Below are positions 16,976 to 25,854 of a stretch of DNA of 64,000 bases, one piece after another. The stretch spans positions 558,001-622,000 of the forward strand of contig NZ_JAANAT010000002.1 of the NCBI RefSeq assembly GCF_011089895.1. The letters are read 5' to 3'. The DNA comes from Mucilaginibacter inviolabilis. GTDB lineage: Bacteria > Bacteroidota > Bacteroidia > Sphingobacteriales > Sphingobacteriaceae. The translations under genes were made by a program, and so were the position numbers. Position 1 is the stretch's first letter, and the number at the start of each line of letters is the position of its first letter. The notes under the pieces were generated by a model, which was not told where the DNA came from, did not search any database, and saw only the letters and a list, made by a program, of their open reading frames with translations.

Positions 16976-17603
16976 ACTGTTGTTTTAAAGTGTTTATATC
17001 ATTAAGTTCCTGTTGCTGCTGCAATAAGAGTGTTCTGACTTGCGCGCAAAACGATAGTGTAAAAGCATATTTATCTTTCATGCGTACATAGATCATATCG
17101 AGCCGCTTTATACGTTCATCATCCGTCATTTGCGCCTCGCCGTTGGTAATGACCAATTGCAGTTCTGAAAGGTCTTTATTACATTCGTCCAGCACCTTTG
17201 CTTTAACACTGGCGATATAATCACGGTTATCTTCATCAAGTCCCGCTAACTTATTCAGGTGGTCAAACCGCGCCGGAATTTGTGTGGCATAGGCCATGAT
17301 GCTATCCGCTTTGGAGTTGCCCTTTATAGTTGGATTTACTGTTTTAAGCGATGTGTAATAGTCGCTATGCAAACCGTACTCACCTTTAATATAGCCGCCT
17401 ATGTTACGTAATCCATTTTGTGAGATCGCATAGCCTTGCTTGACGTATGAGCCGTATTGCTTCAGTGCAGCGATTTGCTGTGTCAGGTACTTGATTTGCG
17501 TTTTCTTTTGGGAAAACCATTCCGCAAATGTCTGTGCCCTGACAGAAACCGAAAGGGCGCAAAGCAGGCAGATCAGCATTGCTCTTAGCTTAGTCGATTC
17601 CAT
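16962..17603 (-). CDS. Exported TraI-like (VirB5-position) protein, copy 2 of 3
   Basis: This is a 213-residue protein with a signal peptide (LRAMLICLLCALSVSVRAQ). It shares with its neighbours the LDEDNRDYIASVKAK helical region, QMTDDERIKRLDMIYVRM, and the ending ELNDINTLKQQYGID. It overlaps copy 1 by 14 bases at its 5' end and copy 3 by 14 bases at its 3' end. The TATGGAATCGA junction encodes the terminal YGID of one protein and the MES start of the next. It is probably periplasmic or surface-exposed within the conjugation machine. Confidence 0.75.
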   Translation of the reverse strand: MESTKLRAMLICLLCALSVSVRAQTFAEWFSQKKTQIKYLTQQIAALKQYGSYVKQGYAISQNGLRNIGGYIKGEYGLHSDYYTSLKTVNPTIKGNSKADSIMAYATQIPARFDHLNKLAGLDEDNRDYIASVKAKVLDECNKDLSELQLVITNGEAQMTDDERIKRLDMIYVRMKDKYAFTLSFCAQVRTLLLQQQQELNDINTLKQQYGID

Positions 17604-18270
17604 AATAGCGTTTTAAGGTGCTGATTTCATTCTCGTCCCTGGCCCGCTGTATGCTCAACAGGTAGTTTTGATTGTTGAATTGTTTGAGGTCGCTGCAATT
17701 GGTGTCCACACGGTCGGCCGCCTTGTCAATCAGTTCCAACCTTTTAGCATCGCTCATCTGCGTTTTAAAAGAGTTGATGACGACCAAAACTTCATCGAGG
17801 TTTTTTACGCTCTCCTGTAAGATGCCGGAATAAACGGATTGCATATAGCTGAGTTCTTCGGCATTAAAATGCTTATCCTGTTTGAGCAGGTTCCAGGCAT
17901 GATTATACTGGCCGACCAAAGCCGCCTGCTCTTGGGTGATGCCCTTGATACGCTCGTAATAGGCGATGACGGATTTAACCTCCCAAAGCTCCTTGTAATA
18001 GCCGTCATAAAGATCTTTTTGTTTTTGCGACCAATCGGATATTTCCGTTAGCTTCAGTTTGGATAATTGATTTTCGAGCGCTTTTTGTGCGTTTTGCAGC
18101 CAGATCGTTTGGTTCTGCATTCGCTGTACCTGTAGATCGATAGCACGGATAACCCTGCCTACGGTTTCGCCAAGTACCGATCCGATGATGGCCTGCGCAT
18201 CCGCGCCTTTCGGCAGCGATACGAATACGGTTACAGCCGACAAGGGCAATATGACCATGTACTTTTTCAT
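17590..18270 (-). CDS. traI: Conjugal transfer protein TraI-like (VirB5-position), copy 1 of 3
   Basis: The start is taken at ATG 18270 (MKKYMVILPLSAVTVFVSLP), giving 226 residues with a clear signal peptide ending near ADAQ. The body includes VLGETVGRVIRAIDLQVQRM, the block HFNAEELSYMQSVYSGILQ, MSDAKRLELIDKAADRV and the end NEISTLKRYYGID. It matches the protein usually called TraI in Sphingobacteriaceae elements (not the F-plasmid relaxase). It is the first of three tandem paralogues. Confidence 0.75.
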   Translation of the reverse strand: MKKYMVILPLSAVTVFVSLPKGADAQAIIGSVLGETVGRVIRAIDLQVQRMQNQTIWLQNAQKALENQLSKLKLTEISDWSQKQKDLYDGYYKELWEVKSVIAYYERIKGITQEQAALVGQYNHAWNLLKQDKHFNAEELSYMQSVYSGILQESVKNLDEVLVVINSFKTQMSDAKRLELIDKAADRVDTNCSDLKQFNNQNYLLSIQRARDENEISTLKRYYGID

Positions 18271-18382
18271 GATATTTAGTTTTTTAATGGCATGTAAAAT
18301 CCCTCTGGGAATATTCATAAGCCTCCCTTACGCCCCTAAAAAGGGGCGTTATTTAATGGTTAATAAATTTGATTAATTGATT

Positions 18383-18760
18383 TTAGTTGACCTTGTGATA
18401 GGCAAAGCCCTTGATGGTCAAGGCATTGTTTTTAACGTCAACGTGATAGATCCTGCCGGTTGTCGTTTCGTCTAATTCCTGTTTGGTTTCGTCCCAGGCA
18501 GCATCGAGATGTTGAACTTTATGTTTTTTTGGCAGCAGCTTTCCGTCCCTGATCGCCTGGTAAGTGGTTCTTTGGGTGATCTGGTAACTGGTTCCATCGG
18601 CATGTTGAATGATCAGCGTGTCGTCAGCAACACCGTATTCACCTTTGGAATTTTGCACATAAGTGCCGGGAATGAAGTCTTGCTTGCTTTTGCCTGGGTT
18701 TTGGCAGGCAGCCAGTAACAATAAACAAGCTGCCATGATCTTAAATGTTGCTTTCATCAT
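18383..18760 (-). CDS. Small lipoprotein of the tra operon
   Basis: This is a 125-residue protein with a lipoprotein signal (MMKATFKIMAACLLLLAAC, lipobox Cys at 19) followed by a small beta-rich domain (GTYVQNSKGEYGVADDTLII, YQITQRTTYQAIRDGK). It lies 2 bases after the traG stop, inside the tra operon. A VirB7-like or exclusion lipoprotein role is possible, but the sequence gives no direct proof. Confidence 0.7.
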   Translation of the reverse strand: MMKATFKIMAACLLLLAACQNPGKSKQDFIPGTYVQNSKGEYGVADDTLIIQHADGTSYQITQRTTYQAIRDGKLLPKKHKVQHLDAAWDETKQELDETTTGRIYHVDVKNNALTIKGFAYHKVN

Positions 18761-18762
18761 CT

Positions 18763-21225
18763 TCAGTTTTTGGTTCTCATTTCCATTGCCAGCATGGCAA
18801 TGCCTTTTTGTATGCTGCCGTACTTAGCGGCGTATTGATGTACTTTTACCTTTTCGCTTTCTTCCGTTGTATAGGCTAAATATTCCTCCAAACTTACCTC
18901 TGTCCGGTAAACTTTAGAGAATTGCCCCAACGAAATAAAGACCTCTTTGTATTTGCGCCTTGGATCGTTGGACTTGTTCATAGAAAGTATCATTGCCTTT
19001 TCCTTGTCCGTGAGGCCCAGCAATTCCTGTATCGCGTCAAACTTATTCTGATACTTACTTTGGTCAAGCAAGATCTTACAGTCACTGTTATTAATGATCG
19101 CCTGTTTGACTACAGGGCTGCTGATAATATCCTCAACCTCCTGAGTTACAACGATAGGTTCACCATAAAACTTGCGCATGGTCTTGTATAAATACCTGAT
19201 ATATTCAGCCATTCCCTCTTTTGCAATAGCTTTCCAACATTCCTCAATCAATACAACCTTGCGGATGCCGGGTAGTTTTCTCATTTTAGAAATGATCATT
19301 TCCATAATGATCAGGGTAACTACCGGGAATAGTATAGGATGGTCTTTACAGGCATCTATTTCAAATACAATGAACCTTTCATGCAGCAGGTCGAGGTTTT
19401 CCGTTGCATTGAGCAGGTAGTCAAATTCACCGCCGCGATAGTAAGGGTTCAGTACATACAGGAAGTTGGCCACGTCAAAATCTTTTTCTTTAACCTTGCC
19501 ATCTTCCAGTACTTGCAGGTAATGCTCCATCAGGTATTCATAGAAAGTGTTGAAGCAAGGGAAAATATCAGGATAGGTGTCGAGGTGTTTATAGTAGCCG
19601 GTAAGCGCATTGGATATGGCCACATATTCTGATCTGCGGTACGGTTCATCATCCTTTTTCCAAAGCGCTAAAAGCAAAGTTTTAATACTTTCCTTTTTCT
19701 CCGTGTCCAGTACATCGCCATCGGCCAGATGAAAAGGATTGAATTTGATCGGGTCACTTTCCGAATAAGTAAAGTAATAGCCTCCGGCCAGTTCACACAA
19801 ACCGCGATAACTGTGACCGATATCCATGACCACGATATGGGCACCCTGCTCGAAATAGGAACGGAGCAGGTGATTTGTCCAAAAACTTTTGCCTGAACCT
19901 GACGGCCCTAATGTAAACTTGGAGCGGTTAGTTGTCCATCCTAAACGCATCGGCTCGTCCGAAATATCCACATGAACAGGCTTCCCGGTAAGCCGGTCAC
20001 CTAAGCGGATGCCAAAGGGACTTATGCTGTCGCGGTAATTGGTTTCCAGGTTAAAAAAGCATGTGGCCTGCTCTACGAACGTATCAAATGTTTCGTTCAT
20101 CGGAAAGTCCGCCTCGTTGCCCGGCATCCCTGCGAACCATATTTGCGGCGCACCGTCGGTTTCCTGTTTGGCGGTCGCATCCATCTGGGCCATAGCCGAA
20201 CTGACCAGATTTTTGAGGTCTTTTACTTTGGCCTCATCATCCGACCAGGCTAAAACATTGAAGTGGGCTTTGACAGGCAAGCGCTGCTGGCCAATGGCCT
20301 CATTCAGAAAATCGTTGACGGCATCGCGGCTGATCGCATTTTCACGGGAATAACCCGACAAGGATTGCAGGCGTAATTTCTTTGCTTCCAAACGCTTGAT
20401 CGTTTTTTGACTGTCCTCAATGAATACGTATTGATTGAGGATGTGGTTGCAGTTAAGCAACTGGCCCAACGGCGAAGCAAAGCCGATACTGAACTTTGTC
20501 CGGTCGGTGCTGTATTTATCGTAATTGATGCGGCTGCCGCAAAGCGCGGGCAAATCTTCTACATCGGCCAATGTGTAAAGTTCGCAATGATTGTTTCCGA
20601 TCCTGATCTCGTCCTTAATGTGAATATCCTGCAATACCGGTCGTTTGCCGGGAGTGGAAAGAAAGCAATAGCGCTCTATTGCCCCGGCTTTTTCCGTTGT
20701 CCCCGCCAGTTCATCATTATTCATACGTGCAAGCGTAAGAAAGCCGCTGTCTTTTAAAATGCGCTCGAATTGACCCGCGCTGTCCAGAAAGTCCTTAAAA
20801 TTAACAGGATTGATCGTTTGCTGCGGTACGATGCTTTTGCGTAACAGGTTGCTGTACACGGATGACCCTAATTTCCTGTCCTTTGGCTTTTGGGTCAGGT
20901 AGATATAGCAATGATGCTCCAGGCATTCACGCTCGTTAAAGAAACGCTCGCTTGACCGTGAAAGGAAACTTTTACCCGCCTTTTCAAAATCGGCCTTAAA
21001 GCTGCTTTCGGTGAACCAATCTTGTTTATGGAAGATACTTCCTTGTGGCAGTAATCTTATGGCCTTAACCCAAGCCTGATGATAGGCTTCGTAATCGCGG
21101 TCGGAAAGGGTAAATATTTCCGGCAATGTCACCTCAAACCCGATAGTGATATCTCCCTGGGCAGAAAGTATCGTGCCGTTCTCGACTTTGGTTAAGGGCA
21201 GAATTTTTCCTATTTCTATTCCCAT
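18763..21225 (-). CDS. traG: Conjugation ATPase TraG (VirB4 family)
   Basis: This 820-residue ATPase begins MGIEIGKILPLTKVENGTIL, the typical opening of Bacteroides TraG. Walker A is GPSGSGKSFWTNH at about 437-449 and Walker B is KVVLIEECWKAI at about 655-666. Downstream are VVTQEVEDIISSPVVKQAI and ILLDQSK, as in VirB4 motor proteins. It energises assembly and transport of the type IV secretion system at the inner membrane. It lies 4 bases after traF. The name follows CTnDOT usage; the coupling protein of this element is the separate gene at 43903. Confidence 0.93.
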   Translation of the reverse strand: MGIEIGKILPLTKVENGTILSAQGDITIGFEVTLPEIFTLSDRDYEAYHQAWVKAIRLLPQGSIFHKQDWFTESSFKADFEKAGKSFLSRSSERFFNERECLEHHCYIYLTQKPKDRKLGSSVYSNLLRKSIVPQQTINPVNFKDFLDSAGQFERILKDSGFLTLARMNNDELAGTTEKAGAIERYCFLSTPGKRPVLQDIHIKDEIRIGNNHCELYTLADVEDLPALCGSRINYDKYSTDRTKFSIGFASPLGQLLNCNHILNQYVFIEDSQKTIKRLEAKKLRLQSLSGYSRENAISRDAVNDFLNEAIGQQRLPVKAHFNVLAWSDDEAKVKDLKNLVSSAMAQMDATAKQETDGAPQIWFAGMPGNEADFPMNETFDTFVEQATCFFNLETNYRDSISPFGIRLGDRLTGKPVHVDISDEPMRLGWTTNRSKFTLGPSGSGKSFWTNHLLRSYFEQGAHIVVMDIGHSYRGLCELAGGYYFTYSESDPIKFNPFHLADGDVLDTEKKESIKTLLLALWKKDDEPYRRSEYVAISNALTGYYKHLDTYPDIFPCFNTFYEYLMEHYLQVLEDGKVKEKDFDVANFLYVLNPYYRGGEFDYLLNATENLDLLHERFIVFEIDACKDHPILFPVVTLIIMEMIISKMRKLPGIRKVVLIEECWKAIAKEGMAEYIRYLYKTMRKFYGEPIVVTQEVEDIISSPVVKQAIINNSDCKILLDQSKYQNKFDAIQELLGLTDKEKAMILSMNKSNDPRRKYKEVFISLGQFSKVYRTEVSLEEYLAYTTEESEKVKVHQYAAKYGSIQKGIAMLAMEMRTKN

Positions 21226-21229
21226 GATG

Positions 21230-21544
21230 TTATTTTTTAAGATTTATAAATACCTGCCTTGACCTGAACGTGAGATATTCGGGTAATTGTTGTTTGGCCA
21301 AATGTTTGGAAAGGCCATGTTCGCCGTATGTATTGCTTAAACGAAAAACGGTAAAAAACAAAGCTGTACCTAACCCGACGATCAAAGGCAGAATGACCCA
21401 AAGGCTCAACCCGCATATATACAGGATGGCGAAACTGATCAGCAGAACGACCAGCCCTATAGCCAAATAGGCGATGTATTGTGCTTTCAGCCCCTTGAAA
21501 ACTATTGGCTTCGATACGCCTTTATTGATCTGGTAGAGTGACAT
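21230..21544 (-). CDS. traF: Conjugative transposon protein TraF (DUF4133, VirB3-like)
   Basis: This is a 104-residue protein starting MSLYQINKGVSKPIVFKGLK, a near-signature opening for the DUF4133 TraF family. Two adjacent membrane helices (about 27-70) are followed by a conserved cytoplasmic tail (FRLSNTYGEHGLSKHLAKQQ). Position directly before the VirB4-type gene fits a VirB3 equivalent. Confidence 0.9.
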   Translation of the reverse strand: MSLYQINKGVSKPIVFKGLKAQYIAYLAIGLVVLLISFAILYICGLSLWVILPLIVGLGTALFFTVFRLSNTYGEHGLSKHLAKQQLPEYLTFRSRQVFINLKK

Positions 21545-21555
21545 AACTTTGAATT

Positions 21556-21888
21556 TTAAAGGCCAAAAAATGATTTAAGGACGGTGGCAACAACGACTAA
21601 GAAAACACATGAACCAAACCAGGCGGCGGCAACCTTATTGGTATCGGGCTCACCCGCATTCCATTTGTTAAAAACCTTTATAGCGCCGATTATGCCGACT
21701 ACGGCACCAATGGCATACATCAGGTTACAGCCACTTTCAAAATAGCTTTTAACCTGTGTGGTAGCTGAATTGATGCCGGAATTTCCGTCTTGAGCGAAGC
21801 AGTAATTAATGGTGAACAGCGCTGCAGCAAACATTAATGTTTTTAAAAGGGCCTGTTGTTTCAGGGTATATGGGATGTGATTTTTCAT
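21556..21888 (-). CDS. traE: Conjugative transposon protein TraE (DUF4134, VirB2-like)
   Basis: The start is taken at ATG 21888 (MKNHIPYTLKQQALLKTLMF), giving 110 residues. A signal-like helix ends near CFAQDG. Two hydrophobic helices follow (LMYAIGAVVGIIGAIKVFNKW and AAAWFGSCVFLVVVATVL) with the DUF4134 GEPDTNKVAAAWFG motif. This is the expected layout of the pilin-like subunit (VirB2 equivalent). Confidence 0.9.
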   Translation of the reverse strand: MKNHIPYTLKQQALLKTLMFAAALFTINYCFAQDGNSGINSATTQVKSYFESGCNLMYAIGAVVGIIGAIKVFNKWNAGEPDTNKVAAAWFGSCVFLVVVATVLKSFFGL

Positions 21889-21939
21889 TATTAATTTTTT
21901 TAGATAAAAAATGACTTTTTTAAAATTGGGGTGAAGCAC

Positions 21940-22539
21940 TTAGGCCCAAAGGCTGTCAAGTTCTTCGTCGGTGATGCTGAAAGGCAGGTATTCGCGGATA
22001 TAATCATTTAATGCCTGCTGATTTGAAGTGCCGCGAATACGCTGATACTTGGAGCTTACTAAAGCAAAAAGGGATAAAAAATCTGCCTTTGTGCCTTTTT
22101 CTGTTTCCAGAATGTGGAAGATACTTTTGAGTTCTTCGATCACATCAGGTATTACGCCTTGCTGGCTTTCCCGGTCATCGTCCCCGGCGTCATTTTTAAA
22201 TTGATCCTCCTCATGCCTGATTGCTACTGTTTCCTGTTCCTGAGCTTCTTCGCTTACGCCAGGTGCAAAGCCAAACATGCTCATGCTAACCTTTGTCATT
22301 CCCTCTGGCATCGCTGATTTACCCACCAAGTCGTCCTGCTCGTTTTCAGGCTCTTCCTCAAAATCCTCGTCCCAAGCATGGCCCAATGGTTCCGGCGGGT
22401 CGTTATCCCTTTTCTTACCTTGCAGCAGATCCTGTAGCCGTTGCCGGTAAAAGACCTGGATAATAACCGCGTACCAGATCGCTGTCAGGATGGTGGCGGC
22501 AACTAAAAATTGCTGCCATGTGAAATGTTGTAGTACCAT
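21940..22539 (-). CDS. First gene of tra operon: single-pass membrane protein with acidic tail
   Basis: The start is taken at ATG 22539 (MVLQHFTWQQFLVAATILTA), giving 199 residues. One N-terminal membrane segment (about 10-30) leads into a basic patch (YRQRLQDLLQGKKRDN) and a long acidic region (DEDFEEEPENEQDD). The C-terminal region is helical (SIFHILETEKGTKADFLSLF...). It occupies the traD-like position ahead of traE in CTnDOT-type operons. Its start is downstream of a UTR hairpin (22555-22580) and the AGGGATATCCCT site. Function is unknown. Confidence 0.7.
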   Translation of the reverse strand: MVLQHFTWQQFLVAATILTAIWYAVIIQVFYRQRLQDLLQGKKRDNDPPEPLGHAWDEDFEEEPENEQDDLVGKSAMPEGMTKVSMSMFGFAPGVSEEAQEQETVAIRHEEDQFKNDAGDDDRESQQGVIPDVIEELKSIFHILETEKGTKADFLSLFALVSSKYQRIRGTSNQQALNDYIREYLPFSITDEELDSLWA

Positions 22540-22554
22540 AATAATTTGCTTTTT

Positions 22555-22580
22555 ATCCCGGCACACCATTATGCCGGGAT
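22555..22580. promoter_or_regulatory. Hairpin in the 5' untranslated region of the tra operon
   Basis: ATCCCGGCA (22555-22563) pairs perfectly with TGCCGGGAT (22572-22580). It lies 15 bases upstream of the first tra start codon, on the transcribed leader if the promoter is near 22600. It could regulate translation or act as an attenuator; no T-run follows on the minus strand. Confidence 0.55.
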
Positions 22581-22617
22581 TTTCAAAAGCAAATTTTCAA
22601 AGACTGCAAATTTTGGT

Positions 22618-22640
22618 TTGAACCATTGAGGGATATCCCT
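22618..22640 (-). promoter_or_regulatory. Shared palindromic site upstream of the tra operon
   Basis: The 12-bp palindrome AGGGATATCCCT (22629-22640) is followed on the minus strand by C-AATG-GT-TCAA. The same arrangement occurs at 48395-48417 upstream of the mob operon, 20 of 23 positions identical. Its centre is about 95 bases from the first tra start codon. Confidence 0.75.
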
Positions 22641-22709
22641 TAAATAAACAATAAGCGATTGAAAATTAATTGATTATGCGATGGCTTTTTAAGCTCAATG
22701 GTCATGTCC

Positions 22710-23570
22710 TTACCTGATTGATTCAAACTCGTCATCTTTATCCAATTTCAGGATTACACTTTCTTTCATTTCATCCAGGTATTTCGTCCGGCTGAGTCTT
22801 TTTCTGCGGCGTAATTCGGAAAGCCGCTTAGAAGGAATGCCAATTTTAACCTGAAGCTTATCTTCCAACCATCGGAAGATTTCAGTCAGGGTGGCCGTGC
22901 CGTTGTTGAGTTGTTTTGTATGAAAGATGCCGATGCCGATCTCCGCAAGATTGATGGTGTCGCCTGTCCATTTCATTTCATCGGGTTCGCTCGACAACTG
23001 TAAAGGTGAAGCGGGATTTTTCTTGAGGTAAAGCAACTTTTCTATGACCCATGCTTTGAGCATTTCAAAAGCTTTGAACTTAGAGAAAAGATAGTCGCAA
23101 CTTGTTGCAAAAGTTGGGTTTACGTCCGGTACTTCGGGCAGGAGAACGCTTTGAACTTGTTCGCCGCGTATAAAGTAGATATTATCCAGTTCATCGGCAT
23201 CCAGTTTATAGTATTGATATAAAAATGCGTACTGCTGAAAGAAACGTTCAAAATAGTGTAGTTCCTGATTCAGATAATTCACTTGCTTATCTGTATCGCC
23301 GATTGGAAAACCGGTTTCAATCGTGTAGAGTTCCGTAAAGTAGATCTGCCATTGATAAAAAGATGGTTTGACGTACTTGAAAAAGTTGATTTGCTCTTCT
23401 ACATTTTTAAATGGGTGGGTTCCTAAAAACTCTTTCAATTTGTTTAGGGCCTGCCTGATCAGCTTTAATGCCTTTGTCAATTTTTCAAGCGGCTCATGAT
23501 TCTGGAACGATAAATGTTCCAAATCCTGTTCCAACTGATTTAACAGCCGGGAATTTTGTTCCTGTAACAT
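22710..23570 (-). CDS. rteC: RteC-family regulator
   Basis: This is a 286-residue soluble protein. The N-terminal 200 residues are helical (LFxYVKPxFYQWQIYFTELYTIE). The C-terminal block KWTGDTINLAEIGIGIF, TATLTEIFRWLEDKLQVKIG and LSELRRRKRLSRTKYLDEMK is the RteC domain (PF09357). In CTnDOT, RteC activates the excision operon by binding an inverted repeat upstream of its promoter. Here the gene precedes the tra operon, and an inverted-repeat site follows its stop. No rteA/rteB two-component pair or tetQ is present in the window, so the inducing signal is unknown. Confidence 0.9.
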   Translation of the reverse strand: MLQEQNSRLLNQLEQDLEHLSFQNHEPLEKLTKALKLIRQALNKLKEFLGTHPFKNVEEQINFFKYVKPSFYQWQIYFTELYTIETGFPIGDTDKQVNYLNQELHYFERFFQQYAFLYQYYKLDADELDNIYFIRGEQVQSVLLPEVPDVNPTFATSCDYLFSKFKAFEMLKAWVIEKLLYLKKNPASPLQLSSEPDEMKWTGDTINLAEIGIGIFHTKQLNNGTATLTEIFRWLEDKLQVKIGIPSKRLSELRRRKRLSRTKYLDEMKESVILKLDKDDEFESIR

Positions 23571-23766
23571 TTAGAAATATTATTTAAGTAAGACCTGCCT
23601 TGCCCGTTCACTGGCGACAACTTTCCACTTAGGCAGGAAATGCGTAAATTTTTTCCATAGGTTTCATTTTAAACTGATTAGCAAAAAAGGAAACCAAAAT
23701 TATGATCGAAGAACAATACAAAAAATACCAAAAAGGTGTAAATCTGCTACTAAAAAAGTGGTAATT

Positions 23767-24717
23767 TTATATAAAAAGTGCCAAGAAGATATTAAAATGC
23801 AGGTTTTGCAACTTATAGATCATAGCTGCGCGGTTTTTAACTTTCATTTTTCGGAAAGTATTGTAGATGTGCTTTTTTACGGTTTCTTCAGAAATATGTA
23901 AGGTATCGGCTATTTCTTTATTACTCAATCCTTTTAATATCGCCTGTACTATTTCTATTTCCATTTTAGTTAGTTGATACCTAATGAAATTTTCCTGTAG
24001 AATTTCCGGTGTAGTGCCATCCATATTTAACTTCAATATACGCCGGTATTCACAACGTGCTCTTTTTACAGATTTCCAGATAAATAAACAACTTATCGCA
24101 ACGATACCTGTGTTGGTACACAATACTTCAATCAATTGGCTTTGTTCGACAAAACCGAAAAACGCCAGTGCTGCCCACGGGCTGATGGCCAGATACATAG
24201 CAGTCTCTTCGAGGTATTTTTTATGATTCCGGCTTTCTTGTTGTTTCTGTCTGATCGCTCGAAACATCACCCAAAGCAATACCAGCGCGTAGATAAATGG
24301 TACGATCATTCCATACTTTAAATCTATTTGGAGATGTCCGTTTATCGCATAATCAATTACAAAGAAGATGACGTAGGGAAGCATCAAGAATAAAGGAACG
24401 CCATAGTAGGCGTGCCAACGTAGTGACTTCAATTCAAAAGCTTTATAAAAATAGAATGGGAAATAGGAAGCCATTAGAAATCCGCTGCCATAAGCGACCA
24501 TTTCCTGCAACTCAATGGATATTTTGATGTTCGGGTCTGGAAAAAGCCCGCCGGTGATATTATAGAAAAGCATTAGCACCAGCAATATCAAGTACCATAA
24601 ACGGTTTCTGTCCTCCGGTCTGAAGAGGTAGTAAAAAAACTGGAAACTGAGCATCATAAGTTCCAGTACAATAAAAATGAAAGTAACGATATGAATTTGT
24701 GTTCTGAAGACGAGCAT
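23767..24717 (-). CDS. Membrane-anchored LuxR-type transcriptional regulator
   Basis: This is a 316-residue protein. About seven hydrophobic segments fill residues 8-215 (for example IVTFIFIVLELMMLSFQFFY and YGMIVPFIYALVLLWVMF). A C-terminal LuxR helix-turn-helix follows at about 248-300 (LTKMEIEIVQAILKGLSNKE, ADTLHISEETVKKHI). This is a one-component sensor with a membrane input domain and DNA-binding output. The gene is on the same strand as rteC with a 196-base gap and ends near its promoter region. It may transmit an envelope signal to the ICE (inference). Confidence 0.8.
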   Translation of the reverse strand: MLVFRTQIHIVTFIFIVLELMMLSFQFFYYLFRPEDRNRLWYLILLVLMLFYNITGGLFPDPNIKISIELQEMVAYGSGFLMASYFPFYFYKAFELKSLRWHAYYGVPLFLMLPYVIFFVIDYAINGHLQIDLKYGMIVPFIYALVLLWVMFRAIRQKQQESRNHKKYLEETAMYLAISPWAALAFFGFVEQSQLIEVLCTNTGIVAISCLFIWKSVKRARCEYRRILKLNMDGTTPEILQENFIRYQLTKMEIEIVQAILKGLSNKEIADTLHISEETVKKHIYNTFRKMKVKNRAAMIYKLQNLHFNIFLALFI

Positions 24718-24756
24718 ATAATAAGGTGGTTAGGTTTATTCTGTTCTAAGTATCCG

Positions 24757-25338
24757 CTAAAATTTATGCGCCAATCTTTTTAAAAAATACAGGGTATAGG
24801 TTAAATCAAGCTGGTCATAGGTGGTAAAGCCGTAGCGTTCATACCAGGGTAGATTTTTTAGGGTTGATGTTTCAAGGTAGACGGGTAACTGCCGGGTTTC
24901 CGCAAGGGTGATGACCTCCTGTAAAAGCTTACTTCCCATGCCTTTTCCTTGTTCTGATGGCTCAACGCCGATAAACCATAAATAAGCCATTGGTTCTTTC
25001 GCCTGCTTGGATTTGATCTTCTTTTCCCGGTCAAGCGCCTTTTTAATGCCGCCAATTCCAATGGCTTTAAATATCAATTGAACATCCAGTAAAATAGCGG
25101 ATAATGTGGTTTTCTTGTTCTGAGGGTAAAGTAAAAGGGCGCATGCCTTTCGGTCGTCTGAAAGCCACACTTCACCGAATAAGGAACACATTTCAAATGA
25201 ATAATCCATTAAGGCTGCAATGCGCTCTTTTCTTTTATCATCATTGAGGACGATATAATTTACACTTTGGTTATCCTCAAATGCTTTGGTGAGCAATTGA
25301 ACCACCGATTTTTTGTCAACAATATCTGCTTTTATCAT
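24757..25338 (-). CDS. GNAT-family N-acetyltransferase
   Basis: This is a 193-residue cytoplasmic protein with the acetyl-CoA binding motif A (IGVEPSEQGKGMGSKLLQEV, about 125-144, matching Q/RxxGxG/A) and the later YLETSTLKNLPWYERYGFTT block typical of GNAT enzymes. The substrate is not evident. It lies 39 bases upstream of the LuxR-type gene on the same strand. It could be ICE cargo modifying a small molecule or protein. Confidence 0.85.
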   Translation of the reverse strand: MIKADIVDKKSVVQLLTKAFEDNQSVNYIVLNDDKRKERIAALMDYSFEMCSLFGEVWLSDDRKACALLLYPQNKKTTLSAILLDVQLIFKAIGIGGIKKALDREKKIKSKQAKEPMAYLWFIGVEPSEQGKGMGSKLLQEVITLAETRQLPVYLETSTLKNLPWYERYGFTTYDQLDLTYTLYFLKRLAHKF

Positions 25339-25854
25339 AGGTATATAAAATAGATGTCAGTACTATTTTTGATCACGGGCAGGCAGACCAAATAGCATAA
25401 TAGTATAGGTAACAGTATTAAATAGGGGATTTAATATATACTTCAATATTATTAAGTGTTACGCAAAATTACTCCCAAAGGTTGTTTTTGCGCCAAATTT
25501 TGACATGTAAATTACTTTATAGTTAATGTTTTAATTCAACTAAACGACCTGCCGCTGTCGTGAATTAGTAAAAAACGGGTAGGAGTAGCATTGATCAAGC
25601 ACCAACTACTTTCATATCTTTTAATTGAGAATAAACTTTTAAAAACCTAAAAAATACCTGAGAAGGTAAATATTAAAAATCTGATAACTAATTTCCTCTG
25701 TTAGAACTATTACCAGCTGATGGCAATCCTTCATCTGAATTAAACCGAATCAATATTTCAAACCATAAATAATACTTAATTAATTTTTTAGTTTTTACAC
25801 CGCAGTTGTAACTTGATGTAGCAGTTCTAAGCAATTATCTACTATATTTGAAAT
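25339..25854. other. AT-rich intergenic region between regulatory genes and efflux cargo
   Basis: About 515 bases lie between divergent genes (GNAT to the left, His-rich protein to the right). No reading frame or RNA gene is convincing. It probably contains both divergent promoters; the only consensus-like box noted is TATATTTG at 25843-25850. Confidence 0.5.
25843..25850 (+). promoter_or_regulatory. Possible -7 box immediately upstream of the His-rich gene
   Basis: TATATTTG fits TAnnTTTG and lies only 4 bases before the ATG at 25855. If it is used, transcription would start at or near the start codon, giving a leaderless mRNA. Confidence 0.35.

Noticed and set aside
16301..17603. Tellurite resistance (TerB) function for the exported tra proteins
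   Set aside because: Signal peptides, tandem paralogy and position within the tra operon fit a conjugation role; no tellurite gene is nearby.
23702..23764. 20-codon plus-strand frame (MIEEQYKKYQKGVN...) as a leader peptide
   Set aside because: It is antisense to the region between two minus-strand genes, so it cannot be a leader for either; too short to support.
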